Assembly: GCA_016788485.1 (NCBI GenBank)
Contig: JAEUSV010000033.1
Location: 1 to 43,273 of the forward strand
Reading direction: 5' to 3'
DNA length: 43,273 nucleotides
Origin: Flavobacteriales bacterium
GTDB lineage: Bacteria > Bacteroidota > Bacteroidia > Flavobacteriales_F > PHOS-HE28
Part shown: positions 14,482 through 25,657 of the stretch, piece by piece
Position numbering within the stretch: the stretch's first letter is position 1
Layout: each line of letters opens with the position of its first letter
Translations under genes and position numbers: made by a program
The notes under the pieces: generated by a model
What the model was told of the DNA's origin: nothing
The model's input: the letters and a program-made list of their open reading frames with translations, nothing else
Database searches by the model: none

Positions 14482-15222
14482 ATGGGCATCCTCTTTCACA
14501 TCGGCCGGTATTTCCTGCTCCTGGGCGAAACGTTCAGCAAGCCCGAACGCCTTTCGCTCTACTGGCAACGCACCATCGAGGAGGTGGACCAGCTGGGGGT
14601 GCGCAGCCTCGGCATCGTGGCACTGCTGTCGGTGTTCATGGGGGCCGTGATCACCATCCAGACCAAGACCAACATCGACAGCCCGCTGATCCAGGCCTGG
14701 GTGGTGGGCTTCGCCGCCCGCCAGAGCACCATCCTGGAGTTCAGCCCCACCATCATCAGCCTCATCCTCGCCGGCAAGGTGGGCAGCAACATCGCGGCCG
14801 AGATCGGGTCCATGCGCGTGAAGGAGCAGATCGACGCCCTCGACATCATGGGCGTGAACAGCGCCGGCTACCTGATCCTGCCCAAGGTGGTGGCCTCCGT
14901 CGTCATCAACCCCTTCCTGGTCATCATCAGCATGTTCCTCAGCATCTTCGGTGGCTGGGCCGCCGGGGTGGGCACCGGCATCGTGAGCGGCGCGGATTAC
15001 ATCCAGGGGATCCAGATGTCGTTCGATCCCTACCACGTCACCTATGCCCTCATCAAGACGGTGGTCTTCGCTGTGGTGATCACCACCGTGAGCGCCTACC
15101 AGGGCTACTACACACAGGGCGGCACCCGCGAGGTGGGCATCAGCAGCACCAAGGCGGTGGTGTACAGCGATGTGGTGATCCTCATCCTCAATTACATGCT
15201 CACCCAACTCCTGCTCATATGA
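14482..15222 (+). CDS. mlaE: MlaE-type lipid ABC transporter permease
   Basis: A 246-residue inner-membrane permease of the MlaE family, which works with MlaF and an MCE-domain protein (MlaD) to move phospholipids between inner and outer membranes. The family stretches are LLSVFMGAVITIQT, SPTIISLILAGKVGSNIAAEIGSMRVKEQIDALDIMGV (14757-14862) and YLILPKVVASVVINPFLVI, with about five hydrophobic segments. I chose the ATG at 14482 because it starts at the expected amphipathic helix. A TATTTTCG (14460-14467) 14 bases upstream resembles the -7 element with one mismatch. The gene overlaps mlaF by 4 bases (ATGA). Confidence 0.92.
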   Translation: MGILFHIGRYFLLLGETFSKPERLSLYWQRTIEEVDQLGVRSLGIVALLSVFMGAVITIQTKTNIDSPLIQAWVVGFAARQSTILEFSPTIISLILAGKVGSNIAAEIGSMRVKEQIDALDIMGVNSAGYLILPKVVASVVINPFLVIISMFLSIFGGWAAGVGTGIVSGADYIQGIQMSFDPYHVTYALIKTVVFAVVITTVSAYQGYYTQGGTREVGISSTKAVVYSDVVILILNYMLTQLLLI

Positions 15223-15980
15223 TCGAGGTGCAGGGGGTGAGCAAGCGGTTCGGCGCCACCCAGGTGCTCACGGACATCAACGCCGTGTTCCACAAGGGCA
15301 AGGTGAACATGATCATCGGCAAGAGCGGGAGCGGCAAGAGCGTGCTGGCCAAGTGCATCGTGGGCCTGCATGTGCCCGATGAGGGTCGTGTGCTCTACGA
15401 CGGCCGGTCGTTCCACGAACTGGACAAGGAGCAGAAACGCCAGGTGCGCCAGGAGATCGGCATGCTGTTCCAGAGCAGCGCGCTCTTCGACTCGCTCAAT
15501 GTGATGGAGAACGTGATGTTCCCGTTGAAGATGTTCGCCACCATGAGCGAGAGCGAGATGCGCGACCGCGCCGCCCTCTGCCTCAAGCGCGTCAACATCG
15601 TCGACAAGGACCACCTCTTCCCCAGTGAGCTCAGCGGCGGCATGCAGAAGCGCGTGGGCATCGCCCGCGCCATCGCCATGACGCCCAAGTACCTCTTCGT
15701 GGACGAGCCCAACAGCGGCCTCGACCCGCAGACGAGCATCGTGATCGACGACCTGATCAAGGAGCTCACGGAGGAGTACGGCACCACCACCATCGTCATC
15801 ACGCACGACATGAACAGCGTGATGGAGACCGGCGAGAACATCGTGTTCATCCACCAGGGCCGCAAGTGGTGGCAGGGCGACAAGGACCAGCTGCTCGACA
15901 GCGAGAACAAGGAGCTCAACGACTTCATCTTCGCCAGCGGCCTCATGCGCCAGGTGCGCAAGGCCATCAAGGGCCGCTGA
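15219..15980 (+). CDS. mlaF: MlaF-type lipid ABC transporter ATPase
   Basis: A 253-residue ATP-binding protein. Walker A is GKSGSGKS (about residues 34-41), the Q loop is IGMLFQSSALFDSL, the ABC signature is LSGGMQKR, Walker B is YLFVDEPNSGLDP and the switch His is in VITHDMNS. The phrase LFQSSALFDSLNVMENVMFPL is characteristic of the MlaF (Ttg2A) branch. It energises MlaE, with which it overlaps through ATGA. No mlaD gene follows: the next sequence is a terminator and an oppositely oriented T9SS protein, so the MCE partner must be encoded elsewhere. Confidence 0.92.
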   Translation: MIEVQGVSKRFGATQVLTDINAVFHKGKVNMIIGKSGSGKSVLAKCIVGLHVPDEGRVLYDGRSFHELDKEQKRQVRQEIGMLFQSSALFDSLNVMENVMFPLKMFATMSESEMRDRAALCLKRVNIVDKDHLFPSELSGGMQKRVGIARAIAMTPKYLFVDEPNSGLDPQTSIVIDDLIKELTEEYGTTTIVITHDMNSVMETGENIVFIHQGRKWWQGDKDQLLDSENKELNDFIFASGLMRQVRKAIKGR

Positions 15981-15995
15981 GAGGGAGCCCGGAAC

Positions 15996-16031
15996 GAAGA
16001 GGCCCCGCTGCGTGAGCAGCGGGGCCTCTTC
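15996..16031. terminator. Bidirectional intrinsic terminator between mlaF and the T9SS protein gene
   Basis: A perfect 16-base-pair stem (GAAGAGGCCCCGCTGC and its complement) around the loop GTGA, 15 bases after the mlaF stop and 16 bases after the stop of the convergent gene. Its design, with GAAGA/TCTTC ends, is like that at 550-581. Confidence 0.85.
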
Positions 16032-16047
16032 ACATCGTCGAGGATGC

Positions 16048-17985
16048 TCAGTGCACCACCGTCATCCGCTTGGCGATGCGCACATCACCGGCGGTGAGGG
16101 TGTAGAAGTACACGCCGTCGTTGAGGTCGCGCACGTTCACGTCCAGGCGCTGCACGCCGGCGGCACGGTTGCCCTCCTCGAGCACGCGCACCAGCTTGCC
16201 GCTCACGTCACGCAGTTCCATGCGCACGCGCGCACCGGTCCGCAGTTCGTAGGGGATGGTGACCATGTCCTTGGCCGGGTTGGGGAAGCTCTGGCCCAGG
16301 CCCACACCGTTCTGGAAGTCGGCCTCGTCGATGCCCACGGAGGGGTCGAAGAGCAGGCGCACCATGGGGCGGCCCTGCACCAGGAACAGGGGCGGGTTCT
16401 CGGCGGGGTCGAGCAGCAGACCGCCGGCCGTGGCGCTGAGGCCGCTGGTGGCCGCGTACACCGGGGCGGTGCCGCCGAAGTACTGCATCGACACGAAGTA
16501 CTCCTCACCCGCGTTCATCTGCAGGGGCTGCAGGAAGGGCAGGGTCACGAACTTGTTCTGGCCGTTGTTGTTCAGGTTGCCGTTGGTGATCACGTGCAGA
16601 TCGGTCTCGGCCACGGGGTCGAGGTTGCCATCGTAGACCGTGCCCTGCACCTGCTCGCCCACGGGAGAGGCCTGGCCGGCGGTGTTGGCCGCGATCGCGA
16701 TCTTCACCCCGTAGGAGGTGGCGTCGTTCTCGATGAAGAAGATGTTGCCCACCGAGAACTCCAGCGGGTTGCCCTGCGCATCGGTGTTGCCTGCGCGACC
16801 GTTGCGCGAGCCCAGGTCGTAGGCGTATTCGAACTCGTTCACCTTGAAGCTCAGGCCACGGGTGTTGTCAGCAGGGCGGGCATCGGTGGAGTCGCTGCTA
16901 AGCGTGTAGGTCACCGTGTAGGTGTCCGTGGTCCCGGCAGCGGGCGTGAACCCGTCGATCTGCAGGCTGTCCAGCACGCCGGGAGCGATGGTCGGCAGCG
17001 TGCCGTTCCCGGTGAACACCGAGGTGCCGCCGCCGTTCACCACGTCGACCGCCAGCTGCACGTTGGGCTGTGCGGCGACGCCGTCGTTGAGGATCTTGCT
17101 CTTGAGCGTGAGCTCGCGGAGCTGGCTGTAGGGGTAGATGCTGTACTCCAGGTTCGCGGCGGCGCCACCGAACACGTTGCCATCGTTGAAGTAGTCGTCG
17201 AACTGCGTGTTGCGCAGGGCGAGGTCGTTCACAGGCGACTCGGTCACGGCCACATCATCGATCTGCCAGAAGTAGTGGCTGAGGTTGTTGTCGGCGCTGC
17301 TGGCCTCCCAGGCGAAGCGGAAGCGCACGTTCGAGGGGTTGCCTGCGATGGCCTGCGCCAGGTTGATGTGCACCGCGTAGGTGCCCGAGTCCGCGTTGGT
17401 CACGTGACCCTCCTTGCGGGGGTTGAAGCGGTTCGGCCAGGTGGTGCCGCCGTCGGTGCTCACGTCCACGAAGTGGCCGGGCGTGCCGCTGCAGCACCAA
17501 CGCAGGCGCATCTGGAAGTCGAGGTGCGCGTTGGGCGTGGCGCTCAGGTCAAGAACCGGCGACACCAGGTAACCATCCCACTGGCTGAATGTGGCCAGCG
17601 GCGTGGGCGGGTTGGTGCCCAGGTTGCTGTTCGCGCTGTCGCCATCGAAGATCATGAAGCCGTTGGCGACGGTGGTGCTGTTGATGCGCTGGCTCGTCTG
17701 GCTGTAGGCACCGAGCGGGCCATCGACATCGCGGCGCCAGATGCTGCCGTTCGCGCCGGCCGTGGTCCAGGCGCCCACACCGTTGTTGCCGGCGAGTCCA
17801 TTGGCGAAGTCCTCGTCGAAGATGGTGTCGCCGGCGGCCTTGGCGGAGCCCATCAGGTGCTCCTTGCCGATCGGGTTCTCGTCAAGCGCGGGCCGCACGG
17901 GTTGGGCCGGGCGGGGATTCACCCACTGGCCTTGTGCAGCGCCGGCCACCAACAGGGCCAGGAATGCGGAGTAATGCAGGTTCAT
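16048..17985 (-). CDS. Secreted protein with jelly-roll-like N-terminal domain and T9SS sorting domain (paralogue 1)
   Basis: A 645-residue secreted protein. It has a signal peptide (MNLHYSAFLALLVAGAAQGQ), an N-terminal beta-sandwich region of the cleaved-adhesin/MAM-like kind (DTIFDEDFANGLAGN to SHYFWQIDDVAVTES, about 50-250), an Ig-like middle region, and a C-terminal type A sorting domain of about 75 residues starting GLGQSFPNPAKDMVTIPYEL and ending IAKRMTVVH. That domain directs export through the type IX secretion system and attachment or release at the cell surface. No catalytic site is evident, so adhesion or structural roles are possible. I preferred the ATG at 17985, which gives the signal peptide directly; upstream is a TAACTTCG (18016-18023). 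The next two genes upstream share its plan. Confidence 0.85.
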   Translation of the reverse strand: MNLHYSAFLALLVAGAAQGQWVNPRPAQPVRPALDENPIGKEHLMGSAKAAGDTIFDEDFANGLAGNNGVGAWTTAGANGSIWRRDVDGPLGAYSQTSQRINSTTVANGFMIFDGDSANSNLGTNPPTPLATFSQWDGYLVSPVLDLSATPNAHLDFQMRLRWCCSGTPGHFVDVSTDGGTTWPNRFNPRKEGHVTNADSGTYAVHINLAQAIAGNPSNVRFRFAWEASSADNNLSHYFWQIDDVAVTESPVNDLALRNTQFDDYFNDGNVFGGAAANLEYSIYPYSQLRELTLKSKILNDGVAAQPNVQLAVDVVNGGGTSVFTGNGTLPTIAPGVLDSLQIDGFTPAAGTTDTYTVTYTLSSDSTDARPADNTRGLSFKVNEFEYAYDLGSRNGRAGNTDAQGNPLEFSVGNIFFIENDATSYGVKIAIAANTAGQASPVGEQVQGTVYDGNLDPVAETDLHVITNGNLNNNGQNKFVTLPFLQPLQMNAGEEYFVSMQYFGGTAPVYAATSGLSATAGGLLLDPAENPPLFLVQGRPMVRLLFDPSVGIDEADFQNGVGLGQSFPNPAKDMVTIPYELRTGARVRMELRDVSGKLVRVLEEGNRAAGVQRLDVNVRDLNDGVYFYTLTAGDVRIAKRMTVVH

Positions 17986-18165
17986 TGTTGGGTTGTGTTT
18001 CTCGGGTAGGGTGCCCGAAGTTAGGGGGTGAAGGGTTCCGGACGCGGCACAGGCGTTCATTCCAGCACGGACCGCGCCATTGGTCACTTCAAGGACCATC
18101 CGCCGAACGCCGAAGCTGCCTGGCACGGACGCGATCCCAGTGCCCTGATATACAGGTCAGACGGC

Positions 18166-19926
18166 CTAGTGGACCACCAGCACGCGCAGCACCTGGCGAA
18201 CACCATCGCGCTCGGTCACCACCGTGTAGGGCCCGGTGGGGAGGTCGGCTGTCGGGATGCGCTCCCGGTCGGTGCGGGCCACGCCGCTGCGCACGGTGCG
18301 TCCCATCAGGTCCACCAGGGACCACACGACCGGGGATGTGGAAGGGCCATCGCACCAAAGCCAGGTCTCCTGGTCACATGGTACAGGGGCCACCGTAAGG
18401 CCGGTGCCGTTCACCTGCTCGTTCAACCCCACTTCCGGGCCACCGAGGTAGAGCCGGACGATGGGCACGTTGAGCAGGTTGTTCCACTGGATGCCGGGAC
18501 CATCGTAGAACAGGGCCGAACCGCGCACCGCGCCGTTGGCCAGGGCCACGGTCACCGCGCCACTGTCGCTCTCGTGCTCGATCACCGCGTACACATCGGC
18601 GTTGCCATCGAGGGCCAGGGGCGTGCTGAAGGGCAGGTACACCATGCGGCCCTGGGTCAGGGCATCGTCGATCTCCACTTGGGTCAGCACGTGCTCGGCC
18701 GAGGTCGCGAGCAGCGAGAACTGATCGTCGAGCACCTTGGCCACCAACCGGCCATTGGCCACGCTGCCCGAGCCCGGCAGGAAGCCCACCGCGTGTGCCG
18801 CACTGCCAGAGCGTGTGATCTCGTACCGTACGGCCACGGCGAAGTCGTTGCCGCCGTTCGCGATCGCCCCGGTGACCACGCTGTCGTCGAGCGCCATGGC
18901 GTTGTTGCCCAGGTCGACGCCGTTGCCGGTGATCCACAGGCCGAGCGTGGTGTCGTTGTCTGCGGGCACATCGTCCGTGCTGAGCGCGGCGACGCTGATG
19001 GCGGCCTCAATGCGCCCGGTAGTGCCCGGGAGCCAAGCGGTGTGGATCAGCACGGTGTCCGTCTCGCCCGCACCCAGCACCGTCCTGTTCTCGGTGAAGC
19101 TGCCCTGCGCGTTGCCGTCCACGCTGATCGCCGCGGTATAGGCGGGCGAGATGGCCGCGAGCGTACCCGCGTTCAACACCACCAACTTCACCAGCAAGGT
19201 GTCCGCCTGTTCAAGCGGGAGCTGTGTGTAGGGGAGGGTGCGCAGCGCCGCATTGTAGGCATCGGCCTCCGCGTCGGACAGGAACGCATCGAGCACCACC
19301 AGATCGTGCGGTTGCCGCGGGGCCACGCAGATGTCGTCGATGGCAAGGCCGCCCGCCCAATTGCCGTTGTCGCTCCACCGGAAGCGGACGCGCACCACGG
19401 GTTCACCGTCGAAGTCGGAGAGGTCGATCATCAGGCGCTGCCACCTGTGCGGCACCGGGACGATGGTGCCCACGTTGGTCCAGGTGGTGCCATCGGTGGT
19501 GGCCTCCACCAGGCCGCTGCCGCCCCAGAAGATGCCATCGGTGAAGGCCCGGAAGCGGAGGGCGGTGTTCTGCGAAGCGCTCAGGTCGAACGCCGGCGAG
19601 GTGAGCGCCACGTCGGCCATGGCGCAGTTGCATGGCGCCGCGTCGTCGTTGGCCATGGCGAACAGGTTGCCGGTGGGCGCATCGGGCACGGGGAACCAGC
19701 CGTTGGTGTTGGCCTCCGATGAGGTGCCGGTACGCCAGGCGTCCACGAAGGTGCCCAGGCCGTTGCCCAGCCCATCCTGCTGTTCCACCTGCGCGCCGAG
19801 GTCCCAACCCGCGGGCATGCCGCCCTCGAAGTCGGCGGACAGGACACAGGTGCCCTGCGCGATCGTCGCGGAAGGGGCCAGCAGCCCGAGCAACAGGGCG
19901 AAGGGGAGGAGGGTGTGACGCAGCAT
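18166..19926 (-). CDS. Secreted protein with T9SS-type C-terminal domain (paralogue 2)
   Basis: A 586-residue secreted protein: signal peptide MLRHTLLPFALLLGLLAPSA, an N-terminal beta-sandwich domain opening with CVLSADFEGGMPAGWDLG and closing with GGLAIDDICVAPRQ, a middle Ig-like part with CARDB-like NAGTLAAISPAYTAAISVDG, and a C-terminal region (about 505-586, VAPVPCDQETWLWCDG to LRVLVVH) that fits a divergent T9SS sorting domain. The order of parts is that of both neighbours. The ATG at 19926 is preferred over one at 19944, because the latter overlaps a perfect TACCTTTG promoter element (19942-19949). Cysteines (in GTCVLSA, APCNCAM, DDICVA and VPCDQETWLWC) are more frequent than in its paralogues. 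Function unknown. Confidence 0.82.
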   Translation of the reverse strand: MLRHTLLPFALLLGLLAPSATIAQGTCVLSADFEGGMPAGWDLGAQVEQQDGLGNGLGTFVDAWRTGTSSEANTNGWFPVPDAPTGNLFAMANDDAAPCNCAMADVALTSPAFDLSASQNTALRFRAFTDGIFWGGSGLVEATTDGTTWTNVGTIVPVPHRWQRLMIDLSDFDGEPVVRVRFRWSDNGNWAGGLAIDDICVAPRQPHDLVVLDAFLSDAEADAYNAALRTLPYTQLPLEQADTLLVKLVVLNAGTLAAISPAYTAAISVDGNAQGSFTENRTVLGAGETDTVLIHTAWLPGTTGRIEAAISVAALSTDDVPADNDTTLGLWITGNGVDLGNNAMALDDSVVTGAIANGGNDFAVAVRYEITRSGSAAHAVGFLPGSGSVANGRLVAKVLDDQFSLLATSAEHVLTQVEIDDALTQGRMVYLPFSTPLALDGNADVYAVIEHESDSGAVTVALANGAVRGSALFYDGPGIQWNNLLNVPIVRLYLGGPEVGLNEQVNGTGLTVAPVPCDQETWLWCDGPSTSPVVWSLVDLMGRTVRSGVARTDRERIPTADLPTGPYTVVTERDGVRQVLRVLVVH

Positions 19927-19941
19927 GCGGTGGGCGGGCGC

Positions 19942-19949
19942 CAAAGGTA
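19942..19949 (-). promoter_or_regulatory. Promoter -7 element (TACCTTTG) for T9SS paralogue 2
   Basis: A perfect TAnnTTTG match on the minus strand, 15 bases before the chosen ATG at 19926; it also decides between the two possible starts. Confidence 0.6.
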
Positions 19950-19973
19950 GCCCCCCTCCGGTGGAATGAGCGA

Positions 19974-19995
19974 GGGGGACCCCTGCGGGCCCCCC
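19974..19995 (-). terminator. Possible weak terminator after T9SS paralogue 3
   Basis: GGGGG and CCC on the left pair with GGG and CCCCC on the right, with one mismatch, in the gap between two minus-strand genes. It lacks a T run, so it may only pause transcription. Confidence 0.3.
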
Positions 19996-20022
19996 TGCTC
20001 CTGAACCGCGGTGGTGCGTTCC

Positions 20023-21846
20023 TTAGTGCACACCCGTACGGACGAGCCGCACCACCGCCTGTTGCGATCCATTCGAGAGCGTGGCCAGGTAGGTGCCCGG
20101 TGCGAGGCCCTGCCCGTCCACGGTGATCCGGTTCTCCCCGGTGGGAAGCCGGCCCAACGAACGCTCCTGCATCACGCGCCCGGTGGCGTCCGTCACGGTG
20201 AGCCGGAAGGGGGAGGCTTCCTGCACGGTGAAGCGGAGCACCGATGCGTCGTCGAAGACGCTGGGAAGCGCCGCGAGCCCCCAGGCGGTCGCCTGCTCCA
20301 GCGGGGCCAGCCCGGCCGTGGGGTCGAAGGTCATGCGCACCATGGGCGTGCTGCGCGTGTAGAACCACTGGCCCTGGCCGCCATCGTAGATGAGCGATGT
20401 CTGCTCGGGGCTGATGCCGCTGGTGCCCGTCCACACCTCGAGCGAGCCGCCGTAGTGATGCACCGCCACGAGGTAGGCGTGGTTGTGCGCCAGGTTCACC
20501 GGGCTGCTGAGCGGTATGGTGATGAACTCGCCTTCGCCATCACCATTGAGCTCCGCGGCCGTCACCAGGTGTTCCTCGCTCTCGTCGAGCTGGTTGAGGT
20601 TCTCGTCGTACACGGCCACGGTGATCAGGGCGCCGGGATCGCTGCGGTCGCTCAGGGCCACCTGCACGCCGGTGAGCACGTTGCCCGCGCCATCGTTGTG
20701 GAACCAGTTGCCGAGGATGTACTCCTCGTTGCCCTTCGCGGTCTCGCCGTCCAACGCGCCGAGGTCGCGTGCGAACACGAAGGGGTCGATCGCAAAGGCA
20801 TGGCCGGCCGTGTTGTCGCTGCTGTCCTGCTCCACCTCGTCCTGCAGCACGGTGAAGGTGAGCGTGAAGGTGCCGGCCACCGCGGGCGGCTCGTACGTGG
20901 TGATGAAGAGGCTGTCGGTGGCCATCGGTGCCAGCGTGATGGCGTTGCTCGTGAGCGTGGCATCGTTGCTTCCGGGTCCGTCGACGCTGACCTGCAGCCG
21001 CACATTGTGCTGCGTGGTGCTTCCGTTGTTGGCGATGATGCCGCGCAGGTTCAACGGCCGCAGTTGGTTCTGCGGGTAGACGGTGTAGGGCAGGTCGCGG
21101 TAGTCGGGCTGGCCGAGGTACCAGGCGGACCAGGTGGTGCGTGAGAGGGCGAGGTCGTTCTGCTTGGCGGCCACGAGCACCACGTCATCGACCTGCCAGC
21201 TGTAGGTGTAGCCTTCGCTGCTGTACCACCGGAAGCGGATGCGGATGTCGGCGGAGCCGTTGGTGAGCGCGCTGCTCACATTGAGCGTGACGGCTTGGGC
21301 GGCCGGAGCGCCGGGTGTGCTCTGGTTGCCGGGGATGTCGGTGTTCACCGGATAGACCGTCCAATTCGCTCCGCCGTCGCCGCTCACCTCCACCGTGGTC
21401 TCGTCGTCGTTGAGCTGGCGAAAGCTCTGTTGGAAGCGCAGCAGCATGAAGGCGGTGCCGTCGAGCCCCGTTATCGGGGGGGAGGTGATGGAGGTGTTCT
21501 CCACCACGCCGGGCGCTCCCTGCTGGTCGCTGTCGGCCACGATCCAGCTGCCGCCGGGATGGCCGGTGGTGCTCTGCAAGGGCCCCGGCGTGTAGCCGCC
21601 CGTGTTGCCCGTGCTGGTGAGCTGCCAGCTCACACCGCCCGCCATCGTGCTCACCGTCCAGCCGTTCATGCCGCTCTCGAAGTCCTCCGACCACAGCACC
21701 ACGTCCGCATCGCGTGGATCATCGTGCACCTCGTGCGTGCCGATGTTGGTGAAGGGCAGCCGTTCGTTGCGCAGCACCGGACCCTGGTCCTGTGCGTTGA
21801 TCGCGCCTGCCAGCAGCAGGGCGATGGGGGAGAGGAGGTGTTTCAT
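20023..21846 (-). CDS. Secreted protein with jelly-roll-like domain and T9SS-type C-terminal domain (paralogue 3)
   Basis: A 607-residue secreted protein with signal peptide MKHLLSPIALLLAGAINAQ. The N-terminal domain (about 50-225) runs from VLWSEDFESGMNGWTVS to YTYSWQVDDVVLVAAKQNDL, closely parallel to the FWQIDDVAVTESPVNDLAL of paralogue 1. Then follow YTVYPQNQLRPLNLRGIIANNG, again like paralogue 1 (YSIYPYSQLRELTLKSKILNDG), and a C-terminal domain of about 75 residues ending VVRLVRTGVH, a weaker match to the sorting signal. The three genes lie in a row on one strand, separated by 96 and 180 bases. Shared internal motifs indicate duplication and divergence. No enzymatic motif seen. Confidence 0.83.
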   Translation of the reverse strand: MKHLLSPIALLLAGAINAQDQGPVLRNERLPFTNIGTHEVHDDPRDADVVLWSEDFESGMNGWTVSTMAGGVSWQLTSTGNTGGYTPGPLQSTTGHPGGSWIVADSDQQGAPGVVENTSITSPPITGLDGTAFMLLRFQQSFRQLNDDETTVEVSGDGGANWTVYPVNTDIPGNQSTPGAPAAQAVTLNVSSALTNGSADIRIRFRWYSSEGYTYSWQVDDVVLVAAKQNDLALSRTTWSAWYLGQPDYRDLPYTVYPQNQLRPLNLRGIIANNGSTTQHNVRLQVSVDGPGSNDATLTSNAITLAPMATDSLFITTYEPPAVAGTFTLTFTVLQDEVEQDSSDNTAGHAFAIDPFVFARDLGALDGETAKGNEEYILGNWFHNDGAGNVLTGVQVALSDRSDPGALITVAVYDENLNQLDESEEHLVTAAELNGDGEGEFITIPLSSPVNLAHNHAYLVAVHHYGGSLEVWTGTSGISPEQTSLIYDGGQGQWFYTRSTPMVRMTFDPTAGLAPLEQATAWGLAALPSVFDDASVLRFTVQEASPFRLTVTDATGRVMQERSLGRLPTGENRITVDGQGLAPGTYLATLSNGSQQAVVRLVRTGVH

Positions 21847-21987
21847 GGCCCGCGTTCCGTGTTGATGCGGAGCCGAAGTAATCCTCGCCGGAACCCTTGC
21901 TGCTAGCGGAATGTGACGCTTCGGGGCGAAGCGCGCGAACGGTTGGCGCCACCGTATCAGGGACCAAGTTCGGTCGCCCTATAAAGC

Positions 21988-22019
21988 GAACGCACCGCCG
22001 GGTGAGCAGCGGTGCGTTC
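21988..22019 (-). terminator. Intrinsic terminator after gcvP
   Basis: A perfect 11-base-pair stem (GAACGCACCGC and complement) with a 10-base loop, 20 bases past the gcvP stop; on the minus strand it is followed by GCTTTATAGG, a modest T-rich tail. Confidence 0.7.
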
Positions 22020-22039
22020 CGTGATGGATGCGGTGTTCC

Positions 22040-24901
<2,862 letters not shown>

Positions 24902-24934
24902 GGATGGATGGGAAAGGGTTCGGGGAAAGGCGGC

Positions 24935-24942
24935 CAAATATA
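24935..24942 (-). promoter_or_regulatory. Promoter -7 element (TATATTTG) for gcvP
   Basis: A perfect TAnnTTTG match on the minus strand, 33 bases before the gcvP ATG, in the divergent region shared with the 25032 gene. No obvious glycine riboswitch fold fits in this short leader. Confidence 0.65.
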
Positions 24943-25031
24943 GGAGGGGCTCAGGGCGGGCTTCCTGACCGTTGTTCCCTGAACACCTGTGATCCTTCCC
25001 TGTTCGCCCGGGTGGCTACCTTGGCCCGCCG

Positions 25032-25652
25032 ATGCGCCGCCTGCTCCTCCTGTCCATGTTCCTGCTGGGGACCGGCCTGGCCGCCCAGGACCGCATACTG
25101 CTCATGAACGGCCAGGAGATCCAGGGCCGCGTGCTGGGCCAGAGCACCCTCGAGATCCGCTTCATGCTGGACGTGAAGGGGAAACAGCGCCTGGAGAAGG
25201 AGCCCACCGAGAGCGTGTTCAGCGTCACCGACAGCACCGGCAAGGAAACGGTGTGGTATTTCCACGATCCCGCCTTCGGCAACGAGCTCACGGTGGACCA
25301 GATGCGCTGGTACATCAAGGGGGAACAGGATGCGCGGATTGGCTACAAGCCCACCCTGCCCAAGCTCGGCGGCTTCCTGCTGGGCGCCGGCCTGGTGATC
25401 GGCCTAGACCTGGAGACCAATTCGCTGTTGATCCCGCCAGCCTACGCTGGCCTCATGGCCTGGCCGCGGGTGCACGTCACCCCCGGTTCCGTGCGCGATC
25501 CGCTCATGGAGGGCGACAACCACTACGCCATGGGCTACTCCGCCGTAGGCAGGCCCAAGCGGGTGGTGCACAGCCTGTGGAGCACCGCCGCCGGCGTGGC
25601 CGTGGGCCTGCTCGTGCGGCAGCTCATCATCAACCCGGCCCAGGAGCCCTGA
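25032..25652 (+). CDS. Unknown envelope protein with signal peptide
   Basis: I do not recognise a family. The protein has 206 residues, a signal peptide (MRRLLLLSMFLLGTGLAAQ), then a beta-rich segment DRILLMNGQEIQGRVLGQST that resembles the small secreted domains in Bacteroidota that begin with 'xILLxNGxxIxGxV', a polar middle part, a hydrophobic segment at about 115-150 (GGFLLGAGLVIGLDL to PPAYAGLMAW) and another near the C-terminus (WSTAAGVAVGLLVRQLIIN). It is thus likely periplasmic with membrane contact. TACCTTGG (25017-25024), 7 bases before the ATG, is one mismatch from the promoter element. The next gene starts 5 bases after its stop, so the two are probably co-transcribed. Confidence 0.7.
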   Translation: MRRLLLLSMFLLGTGLAAQDRILLMNGQEIQGRVLGQSTLEIRFMLDVKGKQRLEKEPTESVFSVTDSTGKETVWYFHDPAFGNELTVDQMRWYIKGEQDARIGYKPTLPKLGGFLLGAGLVIGLDLETNSLLIPPAYAGLMAWPRVHVTPGSVRDPLMEGDNHYAMGYSAVGRPKRVVHSLWSTAAGVAVGLLVRQLIINPAQEP

Positions 25653-25657
25653 AGGCC

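Noticed and set aside
16048..18126. Longer version of T9SS paralogue 1 starting at 18126
   Set aside because: The extra 47 residues are not signal-like and would bury the signal peptide that begins at the ATG at 17985.
18166..19944. Start of T9SS paralogue 2 at 19944
   Set aside because: This ATG overlaps the perfect -7 element at 19942-19949, so it could not be translated from that promoter; the ATG at 19926 is better.
21917..21933. Hairpin CGCTTCG-GGG-CGAAGCG upstream of T9SS paralogue 3
   Set aside because: A perfect but short stem with no T run and no gene end beside it; not enough for a terminator or riboswitch call.
24902..25031. Possible glycine riboswitch before gcvP
   Set aside because: The leader after the -7 element is under 35 bases and lacks the conserved tandem aptamer features.
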